From Bacteroidota bacterium (GTDB taxonomy: Bacteria; Bacteroidota; Ignavibacteria; Palsa-1295), in contig JANYDV010000276.1 in NCBI GenBank assembly GCA_025363505.1, positions 1-13,056 of the forward strand: a DNA stretch of 13,056 nt, given 5' to 3'. A program made the translations under genes and the position numbers. Below, one piece after another: positions 1 to 6,529 of this stretch. Within the stretch, counting starts at the first letter, position 1, and every line of letters begins with the position of its first letter. A model generated the notes under the pieces. It saw only the letters and a list, made by a program, of their open reading frames with translations. It did not search any database and was not told the origin of the DNA.

Positions 1-1
1 G

Positions 2-1192
2 TTGATGATAAAAGTTGGCAAGCAACATTGCTTATCGATTCATCTGACGTTGGTGCCATACATTGCGACCGCAGGTGAGATCAAGACCAAACCCACACAG
101 CATTCGGTCAAGACATTACTTGAGATCGGTATTCAGCCTGATGTGCTTGTCTGCCGTACCGAAGTGCATATAGATAAAGCAATCCGAGAAAAGATTGGCT
201 TGTTTTGCAATGTCGATCCACGCGCCGTGATCGAAGCACGCGATGCCGACACGATCTACGAAATACCTCTAACCTTTGCACAAGAAAAAGTCGATCAGAT
301 CATACTCGAAAAGCTCGGCCTCAAAGCCGGAGGGAAACTTGATCTGACCAAGTGGCGCAAGTATGTGGAGAAAGTGAAGCGTCCGAAGAATACTGTCCGT
401 ATCGGGTTAGTTGGGAAGTATGTTCAGCTTGCTGATGCCTATAAATCTATCAGCGAAGCATTTATTCATGCCGGTGCCGAAAACGATGCTCGGGTCGAGC
501 TTGTCTGGATCAGCGCAGAGCAACTTGAAGATACAAAGAACATCGCACAGTTTTTTAAGAATATTGATGGCGTGCTTGTCGCTCCGGGCTTCGGCTCGCG
601 TGGCGTTGAGGGAAAGATCAAGGCGATAGAATATGTCCGTAAAAACAAGATTCCCTTTTTCGGGATTTGTCTTGGCTTACAATGCGCTGTGATCGAATAT
701 GCCCGACACGTCTGTGGTCTCAAACATGCAAATTCCAGTGAATTTGTTGAGACAAAACAAAATGTGATCGACCTGATGCTCGATCAGAAGAAAGTAGCAA
801 CCAAAGGCGGAACAATGCGCCTCGGTAGCTACCCTTGCATCTTAAAGAAAAGCACACTTGCGAATAGAATATATCACGATCAATTCATCAACGAGCGTCA
901 TCGCCACCGTTATGAAGTCAATAACGAATTCCGACAGACCCTCGAGGAGCATGGAATGATCTTGGGCGGCGTCTCGCCCGATGGCAAGCTCGTCGAGATG
1001 ATCGAACTTCCACATTCGGTGCATCCATTCTTCATCGCCGGGCAATTTCATCCCGAATTAAAGAGCCGTGCTACCAAAGCACACCCTCTATTCAGAGAAT
1101 TTATTAAAGCAAGTTTATTAAACAAACAACAACTTGCTAAAACTACAGTCGCAAAGAAACCAGCTTCGAAGACTACAACAAAAAAACGTTGA
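2..1192 (+). CDS. pyrG: CTP synthase, 5'-truncated by window edge
   Basis: CTP synthase makes CTP from UTP, ATP and glutamine, the last step of de novo pyrimidine nucleotide synthesis in the cytoplasm. The fragment begins in the synthetase (amidoligase) domain. The UTP/CTP-binding motif KTKPTQ is at fragment residues 28-33 (E. coli 187-192), so about 159 N-terminal residues, including the P-loop, lie outside the window. The class I glutamine amidotransferase domain starts near residue 131. Its nucleophile is C223 in GICLGLQ, and H350/E352 in the FHPE motif complete the triad; GGTMRLG is at 269-275 and RHRHRYEVNN near 300. The first TTG codon here is an internal Leu, not a start. The C terminus carries a Lys/Ala/Thr-rich tail of about 20 residues after the domain, probably disordered. 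The gene ends 14 nt before the methyltransferase start, suggesting cotranscription. Family assignment is secure. Confidence 0.97.
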   Translation: MMIKVGKQHCLSIHLTLVPYIATAGEIKTKPTQHSVKTLLEIGIQPDVLVCRTEVHIDKAIREKIGLFCNVDPRAVIEARDADTIYEIPLTFAQEKVDQIILEKLGLKAGGKLDLTKWRKYVEKVKRPKNTVRIGLVGKYVQLADAYKSISEAFIHAGAENDARVELVWISAEQLEDTKNIAQFFKNIDGVLVAPGFGSRGVEGKIKAIEYVRKNKIPFFGICLGLQCAVIEYARHVCGLKHANSSEFVETKQNVIDLMLDQKKVATKGGTMRLGSYPCILKKSTLANRIYHDQFINERHRHRYEVNNEFRQTLEEHGMILGGVSPDGKLVEMIELPHSVHPFFIAGQFHPELKSRATKAHPLFREFIKASLLNKQQLAKTTVAKKPASKTTTKKR

Positions 1193-1206
1193 GCCACAAT
1201 ACAACG

Positions 1207-2019
1207 ATGCGCGCAACGAGGAGTGTGCCCCCTCCGCTAGCTCGAAGTGAAGCCGACCACTTGAAAGCCCTGATACGCCAGTCTAGTGAGCGTAAGGTCA
1301 CTGCTACGTTTGTAATCGAAGGTCCCCATCTGCTCCAACGTGCGCTCGAAACTGCACCATCCCATATTCGAACCGTGTATCTGACTCATGAAGTCCTCGA
1401 AACGCAAGCCGAACTTGTGAGTGCTGTCTATAAAAATAAGACTGCGATTGTCGCAATAAGTGCGAAGCAATCTGAAAGTATTAGTGACACAAAATCGCCA
1501 CAAGGGGTTTTTGCGCTTATTGCAATCAAACCCAGTACCAACACCTCGGTCACGAATCATATTCTTGCACTTGATGCTGTGCAAGACCCCGGTAATGTTG
1601 GCACAATCATCCGTACTGCGGCATGGTTCGGCATCGAACGAATTATTATTGGTGAGGGCTCGGCTGATCCGTATGCTTCAAAAACGCTTCGAGCATCACA
1701 AGGAGAAATATTTTCGGTTCAGTGTGAAACGACTGATAATCTTTCTCTAACACTTTCGGCGCTCAAAAAGAAAGGTCATAAAATTTTGGCTACAACATTA
1801 TCTCGCGATGCGGGTTCTTTATATAGGGAGGACTTTAGTGGCAAGATAGTGATAGTACTCGGTAGCGAAGCTCACGGCGTGAGCAAAGCGGTTTCTGGTA
1901 TTGCTGATCGTGAGATCACCATTCCAAAGATCGGGAACGGAGAATCGTTAAATGTGGCGATGAGCTCTGCTATTATCCTTTCAGAGATCGCCGCACGAAC
2001 AAGTCGAAAGATTAATTAA
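1207..2019 (+). CDS. SpoU/TrmH-family RNA 2'-O-methyltransferase
   Basis: A 270-residue SPOUT enzyme expected to transfer a methyl group from S-adenosylmethionine to a ribose 2'-OH in rRNA or tRNA. The N-terminal part (about 1-115) resembles the SpoU substrate-binding domain (FVIEGPHLL near residues 35-43). The catalytic SpoU domain has all three knotted-fold motifs: motif 1 DPGNVGTIIRTA (about 127-138, with the conserved Asn and Arg), motif 2 VLGSEAHGVS (about 217-226), and motif 3 IPKIGNGESLNVAMSSAI (about 239-256). ATG at 1207 is chosen; an in-frame TTG at 1189 would overlap the pyrG stop codon and has no ribosome binding site, although the ATG has no clear one either. The relation to RlmB (23S G2251) or to TsnR/TrmH types cannot be settled by reading, so the RNA target is unknown. 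It lies directly downstream of pyrG and probably shares its transcript. Confidence 0.93.
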   Translation: MRATRSVPPPLARSEADHLKALIRQSSERKVTATFVIEGPHLLQRALETAPSHIRTVYLTHEVLETQAELVSAVYKNKTAIVAISAKQSESISDTKSPQGVFALIAIKPSTNTSVTNHILALDAVQDPGNVGTIIRTAAWFGIERIIIGEGSADPYASKTLRASQGEIFSVQCETTDNLSLTLSALKKKGHKILATTLSRDAGSLYREDFSGKIVIVLGSEAHGVSKAVSGIADREITIPKIGNGESLNVAMSSAIILSEIAARTSRKIN

Positions 2020-2213
2020 ACTTCATACTTCAAAAAAACTGTAACGGAAATGAAGATTGGAAGTATATATTATAGGAGCAGCTGTCATACCAAAACCATC
2101 TCGAGCGTTCTTCTTGTAAGTGATAGTACGAGATACGAACTCCGAGATAACGCGGCTCAGAAACAGCGGGCGTTCACATTCGTATCATTATATAGCCACG
2201 GAGGTGAGCAATT
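2020..2213 (+). promoter_or_regulatory. Leader/intergenic region before TPR gene
   Basis: This 194-bp gap has no open frame of note. It contains a direct repeat CGAGATA (2129-2135 and 2143-2149) plus an inverted copy ATCTCG at 2098-2103, so either downstream copy could pair with the upstream one. Another inverted repeat, ATACTTC/GAAGTAT, is at 2025-2031 and 2060-2066 and is not followed by a T-run, so no intrinsic terminator for the methyltransferase gene is visible. I could not identify a convincing -35/-10 pair. A promoter and 5' UTR for the TPR gene probably lie here, by inference from the long gap and the strong ribosome binding site at its end. Confidence 0.35.
2200..2207 (+). promoter_or_regulatory. 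Near-perfect Shine-Dalgarno for TPR gene
   Basis: GGAGGTGA lies 6 nt upstream of the ATG at 2214. It is complementary to eight bases of the usual 16S rRNA 3' end and fixes this start. It stands out because most other genes in the window have weak or no Shine-Dalgarno sequences. Confidence 0.85.
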
Positions 2214-2714
2214 ATGAAAACTCTAAACATTGAAGACCTCTCCCCAAAGGAGAAAGCGCAAGAGTACTTGCAGCGTGCCTATAAACTGCAGATGGCAGGA
2301 AGGCTCGATGAGGCGATCGAAAACTATGAAGCATCGATCTCCGAAGTCCCGACAGCCGAAGCATATACATTCCTTGGGTGGGCTCATAGTTTCCTTGGCG
2401 ACTATGAACTCGCAATCGAAGAATGTAAAATGGCAATAGATATCGACCCCGATTTTGGGAATCCATATAATGACATTGGCGCATATCTCATTCAACGAGG
2501 TGACACCGATGAAGCGATTCCTTTTCTCGAGCTCGCCATGAAAGCAAAACGCTACGCCACACCACACTTTCCGCACTATAATCTCGGAAGAATATTGGAG
2601 CGCCGCGGCGATTGGTTTGAAGCACTTGATGAGTATCAAGTGGCGCTCGAACTCGAGCCGACCTATACCCTTGCAAAAGATGCATACTACCGGTTGCTCT
2701 CGGCAATGAACTAA
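2214..2714 (+). CDS. Tetratricopeptide repeat protein
   Basis: A 166-residue cytoplasmic protein with no signal peptide or membrane segment, made almost entirely of TPR helix-turn-helix units. Repeats are visible at about residues 14-46 (A-G-R-L-D-E-A-I core), 48-81 (L-G-D-Y-E-L-A-I core), 82-113 (R-G-D-T-D-E-A-I core) and 118-151 (R-G-D-W-F-E-A-L core), each with the typical small residues and a Pro at or near the repeat boundary. TPRs form superhelical scaffolds for protein binding, so a partner-binding or adaptor role is expected; the partner is unknown. The gene is probably monocistronic, with its own leader, a very strong ribosome binding site and an intrinsic terminator just after the stop, which implies comparatively high translation. 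No catalytic domain is fused to it. Confidence 0.9.
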   Translation: MKTLNIEDLSPKEKAQEYLQRAYKLQMAGRLDEAIENYEASISEVPTAEAYTFLGWAHSFLGDYELAIEECKMAIDIDPDFGNPYNDIGAYLIQRGDTDEAIPFLELAMKAKRYATPHFPHYNLGRILERRGDWFEALDEYQVALELEPTYTLAKDAYYRLLSAMN

Positions 2715-2724
2715 ATTCGTTTTT

Positions 2725-2771
2725 AAACCCCGTTTAACTCGTGGACTTTTTATCACGGTGGCGGGGTTTTT
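2725..2771 (+). terminator. Intrinsic terminator after TPR gene
   Basis: The arms AAACCCCG (2725-2732) and CGGGGTTT (2762-2769) form an 8-bp stem. An inner CGTG/CACG pairing (2740-2743 with 2754-2757) extends it across an internal loop. The stem runs into a T-tract ending at 2771. It starts 10 nt after the TPR stop codon. Confidence 0.75.
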
Positions 2772-2829
2772 ATCACTCTCAGGTTCGGAAAATATTCCGA
2801 AGAGAAGACCATCTAATTCATCTACGACA

Positions 2830-3348
2830 ATGAACAGAAGAGATTTTTTTCAAAAGAGTTGTCTGACTGGTCTTGGTGTGATTGCCGGACTTTCACTCCT
2901 TGACACGCTTGAGATCGCAACGATCAAAGCATCACCACTTCCCCACGCACTTGGCAATATCCGCGAAGTACCGTTGATGCTTGTTGATCTCCCTGAACTA
3001 CAAACCATTGGCGGAGCCTATCATCTTGATATCGAAGAACTCGATAAAAATATTCTCGTTGTCCGTACCGGCGAAAGTACATTCAATGCTGTTGATATCA
3101 AATGCACTCATAAAGGTTGCGAAGTAACCTACGACGCAAAAAATGGTGGGCTTTACAATTGCCCGTGTCACGGATCAACGTTTTCGCTCAAGGGTGAAGC
3201 GACCAAAGGACCGGCAAAGAAACCCCTCGGATGGTATGAGACGGTCTTCAAAGACGGCGAAGTGACCATCAAAATACCCACTGATGGCGATGCCCCAGTT
3301 TTAGTAAAAGATACAACGATAGTAAAATTTGATACTATCAAGAAATAA
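2830..3348 (+). CDS. Rieske [2Fe-2S] protein with Tat-type signal
   Basis: A 172-residue exported or membrane-anchored Rieske protein, expected to carry single electrons on the outer face of the cytoplasmic membrane. Residues 2-9 (NRRDFFQK) match the twin-arginine motif and are followed by a hydrophobic stretch (about 12-24) that may stay as an anchor. The Rieske fold has box I CTHKGC (C92, H94, C97) and box II CPCHGS (C111, C113, H114, S116). C92, H94, C111 and H114 should bind the cluster, and C97-C113 should form the stabilising disulfide. The proline loop GPAKKPL is at 127-133. Phe118 occupies the position where high-potential bc1 Rieske proteins have Tyr. ATG 2830 is chosen because an in-frame GTG at 2758 lies inside the preceding terminator and would bury the Tat motif. 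No cytochrome b gene is adjacent, so it is an orphan between two terminators. Confidence 0.92.
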   Translation: MNRRDFFQKSCLTGLGVIAGLSLLDTLEIATIKASPLPHALGNIREVPLMLVDLPELQTIGGAYHLDIEELDKNILVVRTGESTFNAVDIKCTHKGCEVTYDAKNGGLYNCPCHGSTFSLKGEATKGPAKKPLGWYETVFKDGEVTIKIPTDGDAPVLVKDTTIVKFDTIKK

Positions 3349-3371
3349 TCCTCAGACAATAACTGTTATGC

Positions 3372-3416
3372 AATCCGCCGAGTAACACAAACTGTTACCG
3401 GCGGATTTTCTTTTTT
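3372..3416 (+). terminator. Strong intrinsic terminator between Rieske gene and dnaG
   Basis: AATCCGCCG (3372-3380) pairs with CGGCGGATT (3399-3407), and after one bulged A the stem continues as GTAAC/GTTAC (3382-3386 with 3394-3398) around a 7-nt loop. The tract TTCTTTTTT follows at 3408-3416. This gives 14 base pairs, GC-rich in the middle. Its U-tract ends 4 nt before the dnaG start codon. Confidence 0.88.
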
Positions 3417-3420
3417 GACA

Positions 3421-5349
3421 ATGCGCAACGCCGATGATATTGTAGAACGTGTGCGAAGTGCCGTCAGCATCGTTGATGTTGTCGGGGCTCATGTTCGGCT
3501 GCGTAAACGCGGTCGAAATTATCTTGGGCTATGCCCCTTCCATAGCGAAAAAACCCCGTCGTTCAATGTCCTTGACGATAAAGGCATTTATAAATGTTTT
3601 GGATGCGGCGAAGGTGGCGATGTCTTTTCCTTTTTAATGAAGCTCGAGGGACTCACGTTTCCCGAGACACTCGAACGACTTGCCAAACAAGCCGGCATTG
3701 AATATTCGCCAACCGACCGACCTCTAAACAAAGACCAGCAAGACCAGACCGAAGCACTCTCTAATGCATGCCGAGACTATGCCGCACATTGCTATCGTGC
3801 TCTTCGGAGCGATGCAGGTACTGTTGCCTATCAATATTTACGAGAACGGAGATTTAATGATGAGACGCTAAAACGCTTCGCTGTGGGCTATGCACCCGAC
3901 GGTGGTGCTTCGTTCCTTTCATCGTCCCAACGATCAGCGTCTTCATTGCAATTGTTCGAGCAAGCAGGTATTATTTCTCGCGGAAACAGCGGTGAGCACT
4001 ATGACCGTTTTCACGGGAGGATTATTTTCCCCATCACCTCAGCAACAGGAAAGATCATTGGGTTTGGCGGTCGGGTACTTCCGACAAATACGCCGGCAAC
4101 CGGCTCGCAATTTGCGAAATATGTCAACAGCCCGGAAACTGCGCTTTATCATAAATCCCAGATTCTTTACGGACTCTTTCAAGCAAAAGATGCAATACGT
4201 AAAAAGGATTTTGCGATCTTGGTTGAAGGCTATGCCGATGTCATTGCACTTTCACAAGCAGGTTTTGAGAATGTTGTTGCCGCCAGCGGCACTTCGCTCA
4301 CAACCGAACAGCTAAATGTACTTCGTCGCTTTACCAAGCAAATAGTATTACTGTTCGATGCTGATACAGCCGGGAAAAATGCGTCGTTGCGAGGAATCGA
4401 ATTAGCACTTGTTGCTGACTTCGATATTACTACCGTGGCATTGCCGGGTAACGAAGACCCCGATTCATTTATCCGAGCAAACGGAGCCGAGGCGTTTGCC
4501 GAACAGCTCGATCGAAGAACCTCTTTTGTGGAATCGAAAACTCGACTTCTCAAAGAAGCCGGAGAATTTGATACACCGGAAAAGTCTGCACGAGCTATTC
4601 GCTCGATTGTAACAACGATCGCAAAAGTCTCTGACCCGATCAAACGAGAATTTTACGTCAGGCGTATTGCAGAAAAATTTCGCTTGCTCGAATCAACAAT
4701 CTTAACCGAGCTCAAGAAAATTCTTAGCAGCGATCAAGCCGCAGAACGTCGTATCAGCGAGCGTGAAGAACGCTTAGCTCCGTCGCATCCTACTCCGCCA
4801 CCTGAAGAAGGTGAAATGCTTTCTTATTCTCTCCCGAGCGCTCCGCCAACACCTGCGGAGAAATTACTGGTTCGATCATTCATCGAAGATACTGAAACTG
4901 CCTATCGTGCTTCGATCGAAATGGATTTTGATTTTACGTTATTAGAAAATGAAATAGTAAAATCCATCATTCAAGTAGCAATTAGTAAATTTGAGGAATT
5001 TGGAACGCCGCTCAATGCCTCTGAACTAGTATCACAATTTGAGGATGATCCCGTGGCGAAAAATTTAATTATCGACTCTGCCGCCGCTCCAATTCAGATC
5101 AGTGGGGAGTGGGTCGATGCGGAGTTATCAATTGATGAGATTCGCGAAGAGGTTCGCTTAGCTACACATCAGAGTTGTGCCATCATCTCCCGAGAATCGC
5201 TCGAGAAGCAACTGATTCAACTTCGGATACAATTAAATGGAGACATTGATGAAGACCAGCTTCATTCATTGCTCAAAGAAAGTACATTAATCGGAAAAAA
5301 ATTAGAGGATATCCGAGGAGTGCAATCACGATTTCATTTAGAAAATTAA
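3421..5349 (+). CDS. dnaG: DNA primase
   Basis: A 642-residue primase that makes the RNA primers for lagging-strand replication and works with the replicative helicase DnaB. The N-terminal CHC2 zinc domain has C38, H41, C59 and C62 (CPFH and CFGC motifs). The core domain carries DRFHGRIIFPI (about 195-205) and GFGGRVL near 214. The Toprim catalytic site is at EGYAD (E269) and FDADTAG (D313, D315), followed by DPDSF at 346-350. The C-terminal ~200 residues, after a Pro/Glu-rich linker near 445-465, correspond to the helicase-binding region and are poorly conserved. ATG 3421 fits the usual family N terminus; a TTG at 3415 falls in the terminator U-tract. No Shine-Dalgarno is possible with this upstream sequence. 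It is a little longer than the usual ~600 residues and converges with the oxidase assembly cluster. Confidence 0.97.
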   Translation: MRNADDIVERVRSAVSIVDVVGAHVRLRKRGRNYLGLCPFHSEKTPSFNVLDDKGIYKCFGCGEGGDVFSFLMKLEGLTFPETLERLAKQAGIEYSPTDRPLNKDQQDQTEALSNACRDYAAHCYRALRSDAGTVAYQYLRERRFNDETLKRFAVGYAPDGGASFLSSSQRSASSLQLFEQAGIISRGNSGEHYDRFHGRIIFPITSATGKIIGFGGRVLPTNTPATGSQFAKYVNSPETALYHKSQILYGLFQAKDAIRKKDFAILVEGYADVIALSQAGFENVVAASGTSLTTEQLNVLRRFTKQIVLLFDADTAGKNASLRGIELALVADFDITTVALPGNEDPDSFIRANGAEAFAEQLDRRTSFVESKTRLLKEAGEFDTPEKSARAIRSIVTTIAKVSDPIKREFYVRRIAEKFRLLESTILTELKKILSSDQAAERRISEREERLAPSHPTPPPEEGEMLSYSLPSAPPTPAEKLLVRSFIEDTETAYRASIEMDFDFTLLENEIVKSIIQVAISKFEEFGTPLNASELVSQFEDDPVAKNLIIDSAAAPIQISGEWVDAELSIDEIREEVRLATHQSCAIISRESLEKQLIQLRIQLNGDIDEDQLHSLLKESTLIGKKLEDIRGVQSRFHLEN

Positions 5350-5363
5350 GCTTTGAGCTTAAT
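5345..5363. terminator. Hairpin holding both convergent stop codons
   Basis: ATTAAGCT (5345-5352) and AGCTTAAT (5356-5363) are perfect inverted repeats with a 3-nt loop. The TAA of dnaG (5347-5349) and the TAA of the minus-strand CPMC gene (5361-5359) lie in opposite arms. The stem is AT-rich, with short T runs close by on either side, so it could act as a weak bidirectional terminator. Confidence 0.45.
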
Positions 5364-5661
5364 CATCTTTTCTGAAACGACCTTTAACAACTTCACGGAT
5401 GATACCGATAGTAGATAACTTCGTCTCAGGATGACGCTTGATATATGATGAGCGAATCACAAACACAGCACCGCCTGCAACCAGTGACATCGGCAAAAAA
5501 GCCATACTCATAATACTATAATAAAACCCTTCTGAGAGTTTTTGACCCGCATTGGTCATTGACTCTTTACACATTGGACACGACTGAGCAAGCACCGAAG
5601 ATGCCAGACACATTAGTACCAACGAAGAACAACCAATAAGAATATTTTTCGAGTTTTTCAT
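5359..5661 (-). CDS. Small exported CPMC-motif membrane protein of oxidase cluster
   Basis: A 100-residue protein with a signal peptide (residues 1-25; hydrophobic core about 7-20, ending SSVLAQ), then a CPMC motif (C28, C31) right at the predicted mature N terminus, a short amphipathic stretch, one transmembrane segment (about 47-69) and a basic, presumably cytoplasmic tail. The CXXC would face the periplasm, where it could bind copper or exchange disulfides. No named family is recognised with certainty, although small CPxC membrane proteins beside oxidase assembly genes are a recurring pattern as far as I recall. ATG 5661 is chosen: it lies 14 nt after the DUF983 stop, and a longer frame back to 5751 would overlap DUF983 and hide the signal peptide. 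It is the last gene of the SCO1-DUF420-DUF983 cluster, and its stop codon sits in the hairpin shared with dnaG. A role in CuA/CuB assembly is an inference from context. Confidence 0.75.
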   Translation of the reverse strand: MKNSKNILIGCSSLVLMCLASSVLAQSCPMCKESMTNAGQKLSEGFYYSIMSMAFLPMSLVAGGAVFVIRSSYIKRHPETKLSTIGIIREVVKGRFRKDD

Positions 5662-5675
5662 AAGATACCAAACAA

Positions 5676-6092
5676 TTATTGATCCTGATATAATCCCCCC
5701 ATCAGATGGAGAACCGCTGCCCAAAGGCTTTTTGATCGAGGATAAAACCACACTACGAACAACCCATTAAACGGCACTAAGATACCAACCATGAGCCAGG
5801 TCGAGGCTTCAAATACATAATTGAGGATAAGGTAGAAAATCACAAACAAGATTTCGGTTATCACGATACTAATATACATCGACGTAACGTACTCGCCGCT
5901 TTCGCGTTCGTAGCGCACACCACAAGTTGGGCAAGTTTGATTCATATTGAAGAACGTTCGGAACATCTTCCCCTGTCCGCAAACAGGACAAAGTTTATTC
6001 CAACCGCGCCATAATGAGCGAAGTACCAATTTCATCCCGAATGGTAATGGCGGGTGTGTATTATATCGAGTCGTATGTGGATGCTCCTCCAT
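5676..6092 (-). CDS. DUF983 zinc-ribbon membrane protein
   Basis: A 138-residue protein of the DUF983 family. It has two CPxC knuckles, CPVC at 35-38 and CPTC at 54-57, which together should bind one metal ion (probably zinc) on the cytoplasmic side, and two membrane segments (about 71-93 and 98-116). The spacing and surrounding residues (C-P-V-C-G-Q-G-K-M-F, then C-P-T-C-G) are typical of the family. Its biochemical role is unknown, but the family is often found next to cytochrome oxidase genes. ATG 6092 lies 5 nt after the DUF420 stop; an internal ATG at 6035 (residue 20) is possible, since the first 19 residues are polar and His/Pro-rich and could be over-called. No Shine-Dalgarno is evident, which suggests translational coupling to DUF420. 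Confidence 0.87.
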   Translation of the reverse strand: MEEHPHTTRYNTHPPLPFGMKLVLRSLWRGWNKLCPVCGQGKMFRTFFNMNQTCPTCGVRYERESGEYVTSMYISIVITEILFVIFYLILNYVFEASTWLMVGILVPFNGLFVVWFYPRSKSLWAAVLHLMGGLYQDQ

Positions 6093-6097
6093 AGTTT

Positions 6098-6529
6098 TTA
6101 GCCAACCTGTTGGGGAAAGATCTGATAGAGTAATAAATAAATAATTACTCCGGTAATCGAAACATACAGCCAGATCGGATATGCATATTTTACGATCTTC
6201 CGATGTTTGGCGTCTTCACGCTTCAAGCCAAGCCGAAGAGACATGACGGCAAATACCGGCACCGTGACGGCAAGAACAACATGAGTCAGTAAAAGTGTGA
6301 GATAGATCGGTCTGAACCACTCCGGCTTAACGAATGGGACGCTTAAGACATTCGCATGGTAGATCACATAGCAAATCAAAAATAAAACCGAAACAATAAA
6401 TGCCGCAATCATTATTTTTTTGTGCGTTTCAATCTCACGCTTTTTAATACTATTACGAGCAAAGAGAAGCAATATTGTTGCCGTAGCGTTAAGTGCCGCA
6501 TTCACTATCGGCAAATCATATACAGTCAT
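6098..6529 (-). CDS. DUF420 / CtaM-like oxidase maturation protein
   Basis: A 143-residue integral membrane protein with four predicted helices (about 8-24, 38-57, 75-97 and 115-136). It fits DUF420, whose characterised member CtaM (YozB) is needed for activity of heme A-containing oxidases in Firmicutes. Histidines near the membrane ends, H36, H58, H83 and H109, are candidate ligands for heme or copper; the segment FRPIYLTLLLTHVVLA (72-87) is the most family-like. The ATG overlaps the SCO1 stop codon (TAATG on the coding strand), so translation is coupled to the copper chaperone. DUF983 follows 5 nt after the stop. The family call is fairly secure; the role in this organism is inferred from the gene neighbourhood. 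Confidence 0.87.
   Translation of the reverse strand: MTVYDLPIVNAALNATATILLLFARNSIKKREIETHKKIMIAAFIVSVLFLICYVIYHANVLSVPFVKPEWFRPIYLTLLLTHVVLAVTVPVFAVMSLRLGLKREDAKHRKIVKYAYPIWLYVSITGVIIYLLLYQIFPQQVG

Noticed and set aside
2223..2756. 177-codon minus-strand frame opposite the TPR gene
   Set aside because: It lies fully over a convincing TPR gene with a perfect ribosome binding site; its product is Cys-rich and without domain pattern, typical of an antisense shadow.
2758..2829. N-terminal extension of the Rieske gene from an in-frame GTG at 2758
   Set aside because: It starts inside the preceding terminator stem and would put 24 polar residues ahead of a standard Tat signal; ATG 2830 gives the expected N terminus.
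4230..4643. 137-codon minus-strand frame inside dnaG
   Set aside because: It is antisense to the Toprim core of dnaG, with low-complexity Ser/Ala composition and no recognisable motif.
5662..5751. Longer form of the CPMC protein starting at 5751
   Set aside because: It would overlap the DUF983 coding end by 76 nt and hide the signal peptide; ATG 5661 lies 14 nt after the DUF983 stop.
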